64,000 nt of DNA from Porphyromonas sp. (GCA_022772085.1 JALFBN010000017.1:1-64000), one strand, 5' to 3'. Counted from the first letter of the stretch, positions 17,905 through 26,372 are shown. The notes: generated by a model from the sequence alone, not told the origin. Translations and numbers: made by a program.

Positions 17905-19194
17905 TTATTTTGAGGGAAAACGTTTATTGAATTCTTCTGTAAGGGCAGGACGGAAGTCGGGATGGGCAATGGCAATAAGGGCTTTGGCACGCTCACGGAG
18001 TGTTTTTCCTTTGAGCTTAGCCGCGCCATACTCGGTTACCACATAATCCACATCGTTACGAGAAGTGGTAACAGCAGCCCCCTCAGCGAGAAGAGGCACG
18101 ATACGAGACACCTTACCCTTAGCAGCAGTAGCAGGCATAGCCATGATGCTGATACCATGAGCGGACATAGAGGCACCACGTACATAGTCTACCTGACCGC
18201 CCGTTCCGCTGAATTGCTTGTAGCCGATCGTTTCACTAGCCACTTGACCCATAAGGTCCACTTCAATACAACTATTGATGCTGACCATGCGATCGAAGTT
18301 CATTACGGTAACAGGGTCGTTCACCCAGTCTACCGAAGCAAGACGTACGTCGGGATTGTTGTTGACAAAGTCATAAAGATCTTTTGTTCCCATCAAGAAG
18401 GTCGCTGTCAATTTGCCATTGTCCAACTCTTTTTTCTTACCGGTTACAACGCCGGCACGGACGAGCTCAAGTACCCCATCAGAGAACATTTCAGTGTGGA
18501 TACCAAGATCCTTCTTTTCTTTGAGGAAGAGAAGCACAGCATCGGGAATGGCACCAATACCCAACTGGAGGGTATCTCCATCCTTCACGAGCTGAGCCAC
18601 ATTGTTACCGATCGCCTTTTCTACCTCACCAATTTTGGGGAGAGCGATCTCGTACAAAGGATAATCAGCCTCTACGATATAGTCAAGTTTAGATACATGG
18701 ATCAGGTTGTCTCCATGTACAAAAGGCATCTGCTTATTCATTTCAGCAATCACCACTTTGGCACACTCGGCAGCAGGCTTCGTATAGTCGCACGAAACTC
18801 CATAGCTACAATAGCCCTCTTCGTTGGGTTCGGATACGTGTACAACTGCCACATCCACGGGCATCGTCCCGTCTCTGAACAGACGAGGTACCTGATAGAA
18901 GAAGAGGGGGAAGAAATCCACACGACCATCAAGCAATGCCTGACGCGTATTACCACCGATAAAGTTAGTAACGTGCCTGAAATGACCATCCATCTCGGGA
19001 GCGCAATAGGGAGCATCTCCCAAAACGAGCATATGGAAAATCTTCACATCTCGATAGTTCTGATAATTATCTGCCAGAGCACGGCTGATTAACTGAGGAG
19101 CTCCTGCAGCGTGAGCCATGACTACAAAATTACCATTTTTGATGGCACGTATCGCCTCTTGTGCCGATACGATTTTGTCTTTGTACTCTTCCAT
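17905..19194 (-). CDS. abfT: 4-hydroxybutyrate CoA-transferase
   Basis: 429 aa, the size of AbfT/Cat2. Moves CoA from an acyl-CoA donor such as acetyl-CoA to 4-hydroxybutyrate. Conserved blocks: QLGIGAIPDAVLLFL (CoA binding), HTEMFSDGVLELV (containing the Glu that forms the glutamyl-CoA thioester) and FSGTGGQVDYVRGA. The C-terminal part (RNDVDYVVTEYGAAKLKGKT) is characteristic of the acetyl-CoA hydrolase/transferase family. 82 nt after the NifU-like gene. Confidence 0.9.
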   Translation of the reverse strand: MEEYKDKIVSAQEAIRAIKNGNFVVMAHAAGAPQLISRALADNYQNYRDVKIFHMLVLGDAPYCAPEMDGHFRHVTNFIGGNTRQALLDGRVDFFPLFFYQVPRLFRDGTMPVDVAVVHVSEPNEEGYCSYGVSCDYTKPAAECAKVVIAEMNKQMPFVHGDNLIHVSKLDYIVEADYPLYEIALPKIGEVEKAIGNNVAQLVKDGDTLQLGIGAIPDAVLLFLKEKKDLGIHTEMFSDGVLELVRAGVVTGKKKELDNGKLTATFLMGTKDLYDFVNNNPDVRLASVDWVNDPVTVMNFDRMVSINSCIEVDLMGQVASETIGYKQFSGTGGQVDYVRGASMSAHGISIMAMPATAAKGKVSRIVPLLAEGAAVTTSRNDVDYVVTEYGAAKLKGKTLRERAKALIAIAHPDFRPALTEEFNKRFPSK

Positions 19195-19276
19195 CGGGTA
19201 AATTATTATGGGGTTTATTCGCTATTTATTGTAGATTCTATTCCAAGCCTTAGAAGGGGATCGGATTTAGGGCTTA

Positions 19277-19600
19277 TCAGGGGTGGTGCGTTATTTCCTG
19301 GGAGCGAGATCCGAATTTACGGAGGATGTCGCGAGCCTCCTGGAGCAACTCCTCATCGGTATCCCACACGAGTATCAGATTAAACGGTATATCAGGGAAT
19401 GCTGCACGTAGCTGACCTTCCACCAAAGCATCCATGGTTTCGGTCATTGACGGACAGGTAGCACAAGCCCCCTTGAAGGCAACACGAATGTCACCTTCAG
19501 GGGATATGCTACAGAGTTTGACACCACCTCCGTGCAACGCAAGTTGCGGAGCGACGTGCGTATTCAGCACTTCTTGTACGGCATCAAAGTCTAAATTCAT
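19277..19600 (-). CDS. NifU C-terminal-domain Fe-S scaffold protein
   Basis: 107 aa. The core (HVAPQLALHGGGVKLCSI, then FKGACATCPSMTETM with a CxxC pair) is the NifU/Nfu domain that carries a labile [4Fe-4S] cluster and passes it to target enzymes. It lies between abfD, whose product needs a [4Fe-4S] cluster, and abfT. This suggests, as inference, a dedicated cluster-delivery role. A gene of this kind occupies the same place in P. gingivalis as I recall. The second half is acidic and ends in a polar tail. 23 nt downstream of the abfD stop. Confidence 0.8.
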   Translation of the reverse strand: MNLDFDAVQEVLNTHVAPQLALHGGGVKLCSISPEGDIRVAFKGACATCPSMTETMDALVEGQLRAAFPDIPFNLILVWDTDEELLQEARDILRKFGSRSQEITHHP

Positions 19601-19623
19601 AGGAATATCAATCTCTTAAAAGA

Positions 19624-21096
19624 TTACTTTCCGACTACTTGATCCTTTGTCACGTCGATATGAGCGATCTCACGAGCCATTTGCTTCTTGGCCTCAAGAT
19701 TGCCTTGACGTTGAATCATGATGCGTTGAGCCTGAGGAGACCCGGCTCCGTGCATAGACTCCGTACGATAACCAACGGCAGCCGTACCGAGTGTGATGTT
19801 TTCGATCAAGCGAAGTACACGCATACGGTTCTCTACATCCGTACCCGTTGCTCCCTGTAGGTATTTACGTACAATGGGACCGAGCATATCATCACGAAGG
19901 TCTTGCTCTGCAGGCATTGTAACCATGATACCTCCGGCGATATCTTCAGCAAGACGAGCAATTTCGTAAGGGAGACGCGTTACATTTTGCTTACATACGT
20001 TTGCAAGAAGGAGGTCGATAAGGTAGTTACCACTCTTGGTGGGTTTACCTTCTGCCGAACAAGCGATACCACAAGCGTACAATGTTTCATTAAGATGGAT
20101 CATCTCGATGAGTTTATCCTTGATGTGCGATGCCTTAGGTACACCATTGTAGTCAGCGGCGAGAGCGGCAGCACCAATGAGGACGTCGCCCACACCTACC
20201 TTACAACCACCATAAGACTGACGGTGATAACCGGCGAAACGCTCAACCATCATACCGGCATACTTAAATTCTTGGCACATGAATACGCGTTCGTTGGGGA
20301 TGAATACGTTGTCAAAAACAACTAATGCTTCATGACCACCGAAAGTATTGTTTCCAAGGTCGATGTCAGCACCCTCTTCCATCTTACGGGTATCACAGCT
20401 CTGACGACCATAGATCATGATAATACCGGGAGCGTCACTTTCGATGGCGAAAGATACGGCATAAGCCTTATCCTCTTCCTTCATAGCCTGAGTAGGCATG
20501 ATGAGGTGTTCGTGAGAGTTCACAGCACCCGTTTGGTGAGCTTTAGCTCCACAAACTACAATACCGTCGGGACGGATCTCTGTAATGTGCATGAACATAT
20601 CGGGATCGGGTTGCTGAGAGGGGCTCAAACTGCGGTCTCCCTTGGGATCAGTCATAGCACCATCGACAACGAGGTCTCGCTCTTGTACCATCTCGAGGTA
20701 CTTAACGAATCTCTTGTGATACTCGGTACCAAGATCTTGATCCATGTCGTAAGTCGTAGAATAGATCGCATTGAAAGCATCCATACCCACGCAACGTTGG
20801 AAGCAAGCTGCCGTCTTTTGGCCCATGAGACGTTGCATCTTCACCTTCTTTACGAGGTCACCGGCATTTTGATGGATGTGGCAAAAACGGTTAATGGTCT
20901 TACCGGTCAAATGGCTGGTAGCGGTCATTAGCTCCTTGTACTCGTCCTTTTGAGCTAGTTCGTAGCTCATTGCAATAGAGTTGAGAGATGGACGGATCAT
21001 GGGGTGATCTACGGGATTGTCAATACGCTTACCCATGAAGTAAACCTTTAGATCGAGTTTACGCAAGCTCTCAATGTACTCTTCTCTCGTCATCAT
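19624..21096 (-). CDS. abfD: 4-hydroxybutyryl-CoA dehydratase / vinylacetyl-CoA isomerase
   Basis: 490 aa from MMTREEYIES (21096; 21093 also possible). A purine-rich GGAAAGGAATTAAAG precedes it. The enzyme dehydrates 4-hydroxybutyryl-CoA to crotonyl-CoA with FAD and a [4Fe-4S] cluster. The cluster ligands known from the Clostridium enzyme (Cys99, Cys103, His292, Cys299) all have counterparts: CFQRC near residue 98-102 and H-x6-C in YHRQSYGGC near residue 290. Further family blocks are SYELAQKDEYKEL, GVVCGAK-like and QDLRDDMLGPIVRKYLQG. First gene of the operon. The nearest convincing promoter is about 1 kb upstream, ahead of a cobalamin riboswitch. Confidence 0.93.
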   Translation of the reverse strand: MMTREEYIESLRKLDLKVYFMGKRIDNPVDHPMIRPSLNSIAMSYELAQKDEYKELMTATSHLTGKTINRFCHIHQNAGDLVKKVKMQRLMGQKTAACFQRCVGMDAFNAIYSTTYDMDQDLGTEYHKRFVKYLEMVQERDLVVDGAMTDPKGDRSLSPSQQPDPDMFMHITEIRPDGIVVCGAKAHQTGAVNSHEHLIMPTQAMKEEDKAYAVSFAIESDAPGIIMIYGRQSCDTRKMEEGADIDLGNNTFGGHEALVVFDNVFIPNERVFMCQEFKYAGMMVERFAGYHRQSYGGCKVGVGDVLIGAAALAADYNGVPKASHIKDKLIEMIHLNETLYACGIACSAEGKPTKSGNYLIDLLLANVCKQNVTRLPYEIARLAEDIAGGIMVTMPAEQDLRDDMLGPIVRKYLQGATGTDVENRMRVLRLIENITLGTAAVGYRTESMHGAGSPQAQRIMIQRQGNLEAKKQMAREIAHIDVTKDQVVGK

Positions 21097-21856
21097 AACT
21101 TTAATTCCTTTCCTTTTTATACCAAGGCACACTGACCTCTCCGCTAAGCGACTCTATAAGTCCTCTTGAAATGCCTCATGCTTTCCGTCCCACAGGAAAC
21201 AGGGACACCACGCGAGGGAATCACAAGAGGGGCGAATAGGGATCGGGGGGTACCCTGTCTATTCTTTGTAGTTATATTCTAATTCTATCGGCACAGTGCA
21301 TTTCCTTTAGAGTCCTGCTGATCGTTTGTTGCAAAGAGAGAACACACGACACAAAAGAAAAAGCCCCTACACTTCTTGTCCGACCTCGCACCTCCTTTTC
21401 ATCAATGAAAGGGGTACACACTCGTCAAAGCGGGGAGCCATACTAGCAGGCAGTGTTTGGTTCTCTAGGAGGAATCTATCAAGCGTGCGATAAGGACAGC
21501 GACAAAGAGCCTGCAAAACTCCGAGAGAGGATGGTTCCTCCCTCAGGCTCTTGGGATAAGCACCTTTTCAAAAAGGTCTTCCCAAGCTCTACATCAATCC
21601 CGAAGTTCCACTCACGTCTTCAGAGAGATTCTGAGAGTGCTCTAGAGAGGGGCACCCAGAGAAAGAGAGTGAGAGCAGAACCTCTCTCAGAAGAGTTTTA
21701 CACACATACAATTACAATCAATTATAATATGTGAAACTCCCACGCTACAATGAGGCATCTCTTACAGATGTAAACATCCGAATACCTCATCCCTTCTTTT
21801 TCACCCACCGTCTCCTATTCCCCCGGAATAGGCGGGTTTGTCTTACAATACAAGTT
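21097..21856 (-). other. Long structured leader between the B12 riboswitch and abfD
   Basis: About 750 nt without a credible frame on the minus strand. It is rich in hairpins: CCTATTCC/GGAATAGG (21814-21832), a 9-bp stem with an inner stem (21750-21790), CTTGGGA/TCCCAAG enclosing ACCTTTT/AAAAGGT (21550-21586), an overlapping AAGAGCCTG/CAGGCTCTT stem enclosing a 9-bp hairpin (21505-21552), and a terminator-like element (21353-21414). The 13-mer GTCTTCCCAAGCT occurs both here (21576-21588) and in the riboswitch (21891-21903). No TAnnTTTG promoter was seen on the minus strand between the riboswitch and abfD. It may be an extended attenuating leader or a separate B12-controlled non-coding RNA. 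Confidence 0.5.
21353..21414 (-). terminator. Possible attenuator/terminator in the abfD leader
   Basis: CCCCT (minus strand, 21410-21414) can pair with AGGGG (21364-21368) around an inner CCTTTCAT/ATGAAAAGG hairpin. TTTTTCTTTT follows directly on the minus strand. The outer stem is short (5 bp), so strength is uncertain. If active, it would end riboswitch transcripts about 260 nt before abfD. Confidence 0.35.
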
Positions 21857-22063
21857 ATGGCAGGTCTTCTGACTTCCTCTCCAAGACAGCGTCTTCCCAA
21901 GCTTCGTTTTCTTTTACACTTCGCTAAGTGACCTAGTGCCGCTCAGAATGGGGCTACCCAAACAAGGTTACAGCTGTGGGGACAGTCTCGGACTTACACC
22001 GAATTCCCTTTTCAAAGGCGTGCGATCAAGAGAGAGCAACTGAACCCAGTAAAATCACCTTAA
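21857..22063 (-). promoter_or_regulatory. Cobalamin (adenosylcobalamin-type) riboswitch
   Basis: Minus strand. The B12 box reads AGTCAGAAGACCTGCC (21859-21874). Upstream lie the other conserved core blocks in the right order: AAAAGGGAA, then TCGGTGTAAGTCCGA, ACTGTCCCCACAGCTGTAA, and a TTGGGAAGA block just before the box. The element begins about 20 nt after the start predicted from the promoter at 22089-22119. Such riboswitches normally shut expression when B12 is present. The only sense-strand gene downstream is abfD and its operon; no B12 transport or synthesis gene is nearby. Confidence 0.93.
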
Positions 22064-22088
22064 CACATCGTCTTCACCATAACACCTG

Positions 22089-22119
22089 CAAAGGTAGTAC
22101 TTCTTTTTTGTTTTGCCAA
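22089..22119 (-). promoter_or_regulatory. Promoter of the riboswitch transcript
   Basis: Minus strand TTG (22117-22119), 20-nt spacer, TACCTTTG (22089-22096). Predicted start near 22083, just before the riboswitch. By this consensus it is the closest good promoter upstream of abfD. Confidence 0.7.
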
Positions 22120-22207
22120 GCCTAAGACGTTAATATCCATCTCCACCCCCGGAGACACTAAAAAAACACTCAAAGAGGCACCCCTTAGCATCTTACAGCC
22201 CAAGAGA

Positions 22208-22298
22208 TTAAAAAATCCAGCCCAATAGCAAATAAACCGTTGGGCAAGATTTTCATAACTTCTGCCCTGCAGTTTTGGAAGTTCTCTGAGTAGCGTTA
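22208..22298 (-). ncRNA. Candidate small RNA of about 90 nt
   Basis: Minus strand. TACATTTG at 22304-22311 predicts a start near 22298. Two hairpins follow: AACTTC/GAAGTT (22257-22283) and GCCCAA/TTGGGC (22220-22245). The second is followed by TGGATTTTTT, which ends it like an intrinsic terminator. No open frame and no adjoining gene on this strand. The absence of a TTTG box upstream lowers confidence. Confidence 0.3.
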
Positions 22299-22412
22299 TA
22301 TATCAAATGTAAGAGATAGGTAAAGACTCGTAGTCCTATATCGGCACAAGACAATCTACCTAAATAAAAGGAAAGCGAGCGACCATCACGATCATCGAAA
22401 CCCTAAAATCGC

Positions 22413-22420
22413 TATCTTTG
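22413..22420 (+). promoter_or_regulatory. Promoter -7 element of the mltG operon
   Basis: TATCTTTG; start near 22427, giving a leader of about 23 nt to the ATG at 22450. It supports ATG 22450 over the TTG codon at 22432, which would lie almost at the transcript start. Confidence 0.5.
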
Positions 22421-22449
22421 CGACACCTAATTTGTATAAAGCGAAGCCG

Positions 22450-23547
22450 ATGAAAAGAAGAAAAACCTATTATCAGCCGAAATGGCGTCCGGGGCAAGAT
22501 CGACGCAAGGCACGTCGCCGTCGTACTCGTCGCTCGTTTATCGTTACTTTTTTTGTGCTTTTGGCACTCCTCATAATGATCACTCTTGGGCTTTATCGCC
22601 TAGCACCTATTGGGAAATCAGGCGAGGGGACCTATGTATATATCACCGAAGAGACTACCCAAGAGGAGGTACTTCAACAAATCGAAAAGCGAATCCTCAT
22701 ACGTTACCCCAGTGTACTGCACCGTGTTGCCTCATGGGTACTCCCCAAAGAGAAACTCCTCAAGGAGGGTCGTTACCGCATTGAGCCCTCCATGAGTATG
22801 CGTACACTCTTTGCCACCCTTCAAGGGGGTGAGGAGAGTCTCATCACCCTCAAACTCAATCGAACAACTCGCACCCAAGAGGATTTGATCAAGACGCTCA
22901 CCCAAGAGCTCCGCATGAAGCCCGAAGAGCTCCGAGACAAACTCCATGATGCAACCTATTGTTTGTCGTTGGGACTCGACACCATTTCGATACGAACACT
23001 CTTTATTCCAGGGGAATACAAAGTGCACTGGGACATCAGCCCCGACTCTCTTATCGCCACTTTCCAAAAGCAGTACAACGAGTTTTGGACCTCAGAGCGC
23101 AAGCAACTGGCTTCAGAAGTGGGATTCTCTCCCGCAGAAATCACCACTATCGCCTCTATCGTCCAAGAGGAGAGTGCCAAGAAAGACGAATATGCCACCA
23201 TCGCAGGACTTTATATTAATCGGTTACGCAATAACATGAAGTTGCAGGCGGACCCGACCGCCCGCTACGCCTATGGAGATTTTTCGGTGAATAGAATTGG
23301 GAAAGATCAGCTGAACGCCAACTCGCCCTACAATACTTACAAGGTCAAAGGTCTTCCCCCGGGCCCCATCTGCTACCCGGAAACAGAGACCATAGACCAA
23401 GTACTCCACTACAAAAAGCATGACTATATATATATGTGTGCTAAAGCTGATTTCTCAGGCTATCACGCCTTTGCCTCTCGCTACATGGAACACAAGCAAA
23501 ACGCAAAAGCCTATCAAGCGGAGTTAGATAGACGTTCGATACACTAA
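22450..23547 (+). CDS. mltG: Endolytic murein transglycosylase MltG (YceG-like)
   Basis: 365 aa. A basic N-terminus (MKRRKTYYQ and an Arg-rich stretch) leads into one membrane anchor (about 30-50, FIVTFFVLLALLIMITLGLY). The YceG domain follows, with the catalytic Glu in ASIVQEESAKKDEYATIAG and the conserved NRLRNNMKLQADPTARYA and NTYKVKGLPPGPIC motifs. It cleaves nascent glycan strands in peptidoglycan and thereby limits their length. First gene of a six-gene plus-strand run. The start is set by the promoter at 22413. Confidence 0.9.
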   Translation: MKRRKTYYQPKWRPGQDRRKARRRRTRRSFIVTFFVLLALLIMITLGLYRLAPIGKSGEGTYVYITEETTQEEVLQQIEKRILIRYPSVLHRVASWVLPKEKLLKEGRYRIEPSMSMRTLFATLQGGEESLITLKLNRTTRTQEDLIKTLTQELRMKPEELRDKLHDATYCLSLGLDTISIRTLFIPGEYKVHWDISPDSLIATFQKQYNEFWTSERKQLASEVGFSPAEITTIASIVQEESAKKDEYATIAGLYINRLRNNMKLQADPTARYAYGDFSVNRIGKDQLNANSPYNTYKVKGLPPGPICYPETETIDQVLHYKKHDYIYMCAKADFSGYHAFASRYMEHKQNAKAYQAELDRRSIH

Positions 23548-23575
23548 ATTAGCTAGAGAGAAAAGGCACAAACAA

Positions 23576-24301
23576 ATGCCCCAAGATATTGCTATGTACA
23601 GCCGTACCGAACTACTCATCGGTCAAGAGGCTCTCGCACGATTGCAGGCAACCCACCTCTTACTCGTCGGACTAGGTGGCGTCGGTGGTGCCGTGGCTCA
23701 CATGTTAGTGCGAGCAGGTATCGGACAAATGACCCTCGTAGATGGAGACATTGTAGCTCCGAGTAACCTCAACAGGCAGCTCGTAGCCTATCAAGATACC
23801 TTGGGGATGCCCAAAACCATCGCATTGGAACAGGAACTTCGACGGATCAACCCTGAGCTACAGCTGACCCTCATCACAAAATTTCTCACCCCTGAGAACA
23901 TTGCGCCTATGTTGGAAGAGATACAACCGCACTTCGTAGTGGATGCGATCGATACCCTAGCACCTAAAACGGAACTCCTCCTAGAGGCACACAATCGACA
24001 GCTCCCCATAGTATCTTCCATGGGAGCAGGAGCCAAACTTGATCCCTCAGCCATCCGCATTGGAGATATTGGAACGAGCCACACCTGTGCTCTAGCCAAA
24101 GCGGTGCGCAAGGCTCTCAGAGAACGGGGGCTTCATAAAGGGATACCCGTAGTCTACTCCATCGAAAAAGCTCGTCCCGAGGCGATCCAAGCAACCACGG
24201 CAGAGCGAGGGAAACGCTCCACCGTAGGCACGATTTCCTATATGCCCAATATGTTTGGGTGCTACCTCGCAAGTTACGTACTGCAACAACTGATCAAGTA
24301 A
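23576..24301 (+). CDS. tcdA: tRNA threonylcarbamoyladenosine dehydratase (E1-like)
   Basis: 241 aa. ThiF/E1-type fold: nucleotide-binding [39 protein letters not shown], then [14 protein letters not shown] and the ATP-contacting [12 protein letters not shown]. TcdA (CsdL) converts t6A37 of tRNA into its cyclic form using ATP. ThiF/MoeB relatives are the main alternative, but the GAGAKLDP block and the length fit TcdA. Starts 28 nt after mltG; MYSRTE at 23594 is a possible alternative start. Its stop overlaps the next start by one base (TAATG). Confidence 0.85.
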   Translation: MPQDIAMYSRTELLIGQEALARLQATHLLLVGLGGVGGAVAHMLVRAGIGQMTLVDGDIVAPSNLNRQLVAYQDTLGMPKTIALEQELRRINPELQLTLITKFLTPENIAPMLEEIQPHFVVDAIDTLAPKTELLLEAHNRQLPIVSSMGAGAKLDPSAIRIGDIGTSHTCALAKAVRKALRERGLHKGIPVVYSIEKARPEAIQATTAERGKRSTVGTISYMPNMFGCYLASYVLQQLIK

Positions 24302-25002
24302 TGGATACCCCCTTTATATCAATAAGCGATCTACGTAAAAGTTTTGGCACTCTAGAGGTACTTCGTGGACTCTCCTTCTCGGTACAAAAGGGAGAAGTCG
24401 TAGCCATTGTAGGTTCTAGTGGTGCCGGCAAGACCACTCTCCTGCAGATAATGGGGACACTCGACTCCCCTTCCTCGGGCGAAGTACAAATCCATGGTGT
24501 AAATCCACATATCCTATCGGCACGCAAGCAGGCAGTGTTCCGCAATAGGCATCTCGGCTTTGTATTCCAATTTCATGAGCTATTACCCGAATTTACCGCC
24601 CTCGAAAACGTAGCTCTACCCGCTTTCATTGCAGGCGACCTCAGCCGGAGAGATGCTCTCCGTGAGGCAAAAGAGCTACTGACCTCTCTTGGGCTTGCCG
24701 ACCGTCTGCACCATGCTCCACGCACCCTCTCAGGTGGAGAAAAGCAACGAGTGGCCGTTGCACGAGCCCTTATCAACCATCCCGATGTACTTCTTGCCGA
24801 TGAACCCTCAGGGAGCCTCGATAGCAAGAATAAAGAGGAATTGCATCAACTTTTTTTTCGTCTCAGTAGAGAGCGTGAACTCACCATCATTTTTGTCACC
24901 CATGATCACGCTATGGCGGAGCGAGCCGATCGCATCATAACCCTGCACGATGGACTTATTGCCTCGGAGCAGAGTCCATCGTCCATCATATCGAAGGTCT
25001 AA
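24301..25002 (+). CDS. lolD: Lipoprotein-releasing ABC transporter ATPase (LolD-like)
   Basis: 233 aa. Walker [12 protein letters not shown]-loop [17 protein letters not shown], signature [15 protein letters not shown], Walker [13 protein letters not shown], and the H-loop FVTHD. The pattern of [13 protein letters not shown] and DEPSGSLD is that of LolD/MacB-type ATPases, which energise extraction of lipoproteins (LolCDE) or efflux. No permease gene adjoins, so the partner is elsewhere. The ATG overlaps the tcdA stop by one base, implying translational coupling. Confidence 0.82.
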   Translation: MDTPFISISDLRKSFGTLEVLRGLSFSVQKGEVVAIVGSSGAGKTTLLQIMGTLDSPSSGEVQIHGVNPHILSARKQAVFRNRHLGFVFQFHELLPEFTALENVALPAFIAGDLSRRDALREAKELLTSLGLADRLHHAPRTLSGGEKQRVAVARALINHPDVLLADEPSGSLDSKNKEELHQLFFRLSRERELTIIFVTHDHAMAERADRIITLHDGLIASEQSPSSIISKV

Positions 25003-25011
25003 CGAGAGCCC

Positions 25012-25716
25012 ATGAACCCACAATTGAGTAAATACTTTCGGTTTGGCAAAAGCGACTTGATTGTCTTTGTCTTCTTCGTCGCTCTCGCAGGAGTCGGAGC
25101 AACATTGCTTCTTTGGGGTAAACCTCAAGATGCATGCAAAGCGAACTCAGGAAAGCTTCCTCCGAAACAAAACGATAATGCCATCATCTCCAAAGCCACA
25201 AACTCAACACCGGCACTAGGTAGTAGTACACGAACTCGGGACAGCTTGATCCTTAGCAGAGCCTATGTTGGACCTCCTCAGTCCGAGGGGAACTATACCC
25301 CCTCTCGCAAGATCCCTGAAGGAATTACCCTACCACTCAACCAAGTGGACTCGGCCACACTCACTCAAATACCCGGTATCGGTCCTGCCTTTGCTCGACG
25401 TATCATAAACTATCGAGAGCAACTGGGTGGTTTCTATACCCTATTGCAACTCCAAGAGGTATACGGCATGACAACCGAACGATTTCTCAAAATAAGGAAC
25501 TATCTGACTCTCGGCGAATCACCCCGGCGTATTGCCCTTGGCTCCATTGCCTACGACAGCATCCCCAAACATCCCTATCTCAATTACAAGCAACGCCAAG
25601 CAATCGCTCGCATTCTCTATCGAGATGGTGCCCTCAAAGGATGGGCGCAACTAGCTCTTCTGCCCGAATTTTCTCAAGAAGATAGCATCAGACTAACCCC
25701 CTACTTCACCTTTTAG
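25012..25716 (+). CDS. Membrane-anchored helix-hairpin-helix protein (ComEA-like)
   Basis: 234 aa. One N-terminal membrane segment (about 15-36, LIVFVFFVALAGVGATLLLWG), a low-complexity polar linker, then HhH repeats at about 105-160: LNQVDSATLTQIPGIGPAFARRIINYRE and QLQEVYGMTTERF. The C-terminal third has a second, weaker HhH-like part (LNYKQRQAIARILYRDG). Domain order resembles ComEA DNA-uptake proteins, and in Bacteroidetes such proteins are common. DNA binding at the cell surface is inferred. 9 nt after lolD. Confidence 0.72.
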   Translation: MNPQLSKYFRFGKSDLIVFVFFVALAGVGATLLLWGKPQDACKANSGKLPPKQNDNAIISKATNSTPALGSSTRTRDSLILSRAYVGPPQSEGNYTPSRKIPEGITLPLNQVDSATLTQIPGIGPAFARRIINYREQLGGFYTLLQLQEVYGMTTERFLKIRNYLTLGESPRRIALGSIAYDSIPKHPYLNYKQRQAIARILYRDGALKGWAQLALLPEFSQEDSIRLTPYFTF

Positions 25717-25748
25717 TTCAAGCGTATAGAACAACCCTATTTGCACTT

Positions 25749-26372
25749 ATGATCACCAAAATTTATCCCGACAACCCCGATAGAGTACTCCTCGATGCCC
25801 TCGTGGCTCAGCTCCGAGATGGAGCCTTGGTTATTTATCCTACGGGGATCAGCTATGCCTATGGCTGCTCGGCGTATAAGGCACGTGCCATTGAGGAGGT
25901 TTGCAGACTTAAAGGGGTAGATCCCAGGCGTCATCGGCTCGCTATCATGTGTGCAGATATAGCGGATTTTACGCACTATGCCAAGGTGGACAATCAAGCC
26001 TTTCGATTCATCCGAGAACACAAAAAGGAGCCTATCACCTACCTATTGCCCGCCACTTCGGGTCTCTCCAAACTCCTCATCAATAAACACGAAGTAGGAC
26101 TTCGACTCCCCTTACACCCTCTAGCATCCCTACTTATAGAGGCTTTAGGAGAGCCCCTTTTGACCGCTTCTCTACCTCTCAAAGAGGAAGATCCCGAGTA
26201 CCGAACCACCCCTGAACTCATCGACGAAGTCTATGGTCACGAAGTTTTTACAATCCTTGATGGAGGGTGTACCATGGGCGGTACAACGGCTATGGTATCT
26301 CTAGTTGGTGGGACTATCAAGGAGATTCGCCCTGCCCATATACCCAACGCATCACACCCATTTGATTTATGA
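25749..26372 (+). CDS. Sua5/YciO/YrdC-family protein, YciO-like
   Basis: 207 aa. The fold is that of threonylcarbamoyl-AMP synthases (VIYPTGISYAYGCSA, RLAIMCADIADFTHYA, YLLPATSGLSKLL, VGLRLPLHPLASLLIEALGEPLLTASL). The motif spacing and the DPEYRTTPELIDEVYG block match E. coli YciO more than TsaC. YciO is a paralogue with much weaker t6A activity. In this operon TcdA, two genes upstream, acts on t6A, so a tRNA-modification role is reasonable but unproven. It overlaps the next gene by 4 nt (ATGA). Confidence 0.78.
   Translation: MITKIYPDNPDRVLLDALVAQLRDGALVIYPTGISYAYGCSAYKARAIEEVCRLKGVDPRRHRLAIMCADIADFTHYAKVDNQAFRFIREHKKEPITYLLPATSGLSKLLINKHEVGLRLPLHPLASLLIEALGEPLLTASLPLKEEDPEYRTTPELIDEVYGHEVFTILDGGCTMGGTTAMVSLVGGTIKEIRPAHIPNASHPFDL

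Noticed and set aside
17962-19092. 376-codon plus-strand frame
   Set aside because: Fully antisense to the 4HB CoA-transferase gene; His-rich shadow product.
21453-21734. 93-codon plus-strand frame in the abfD leader
   Set aside because: Low-complexity charged product, no promoter, and it spans the hairpins; the RNA reading explains the region better.
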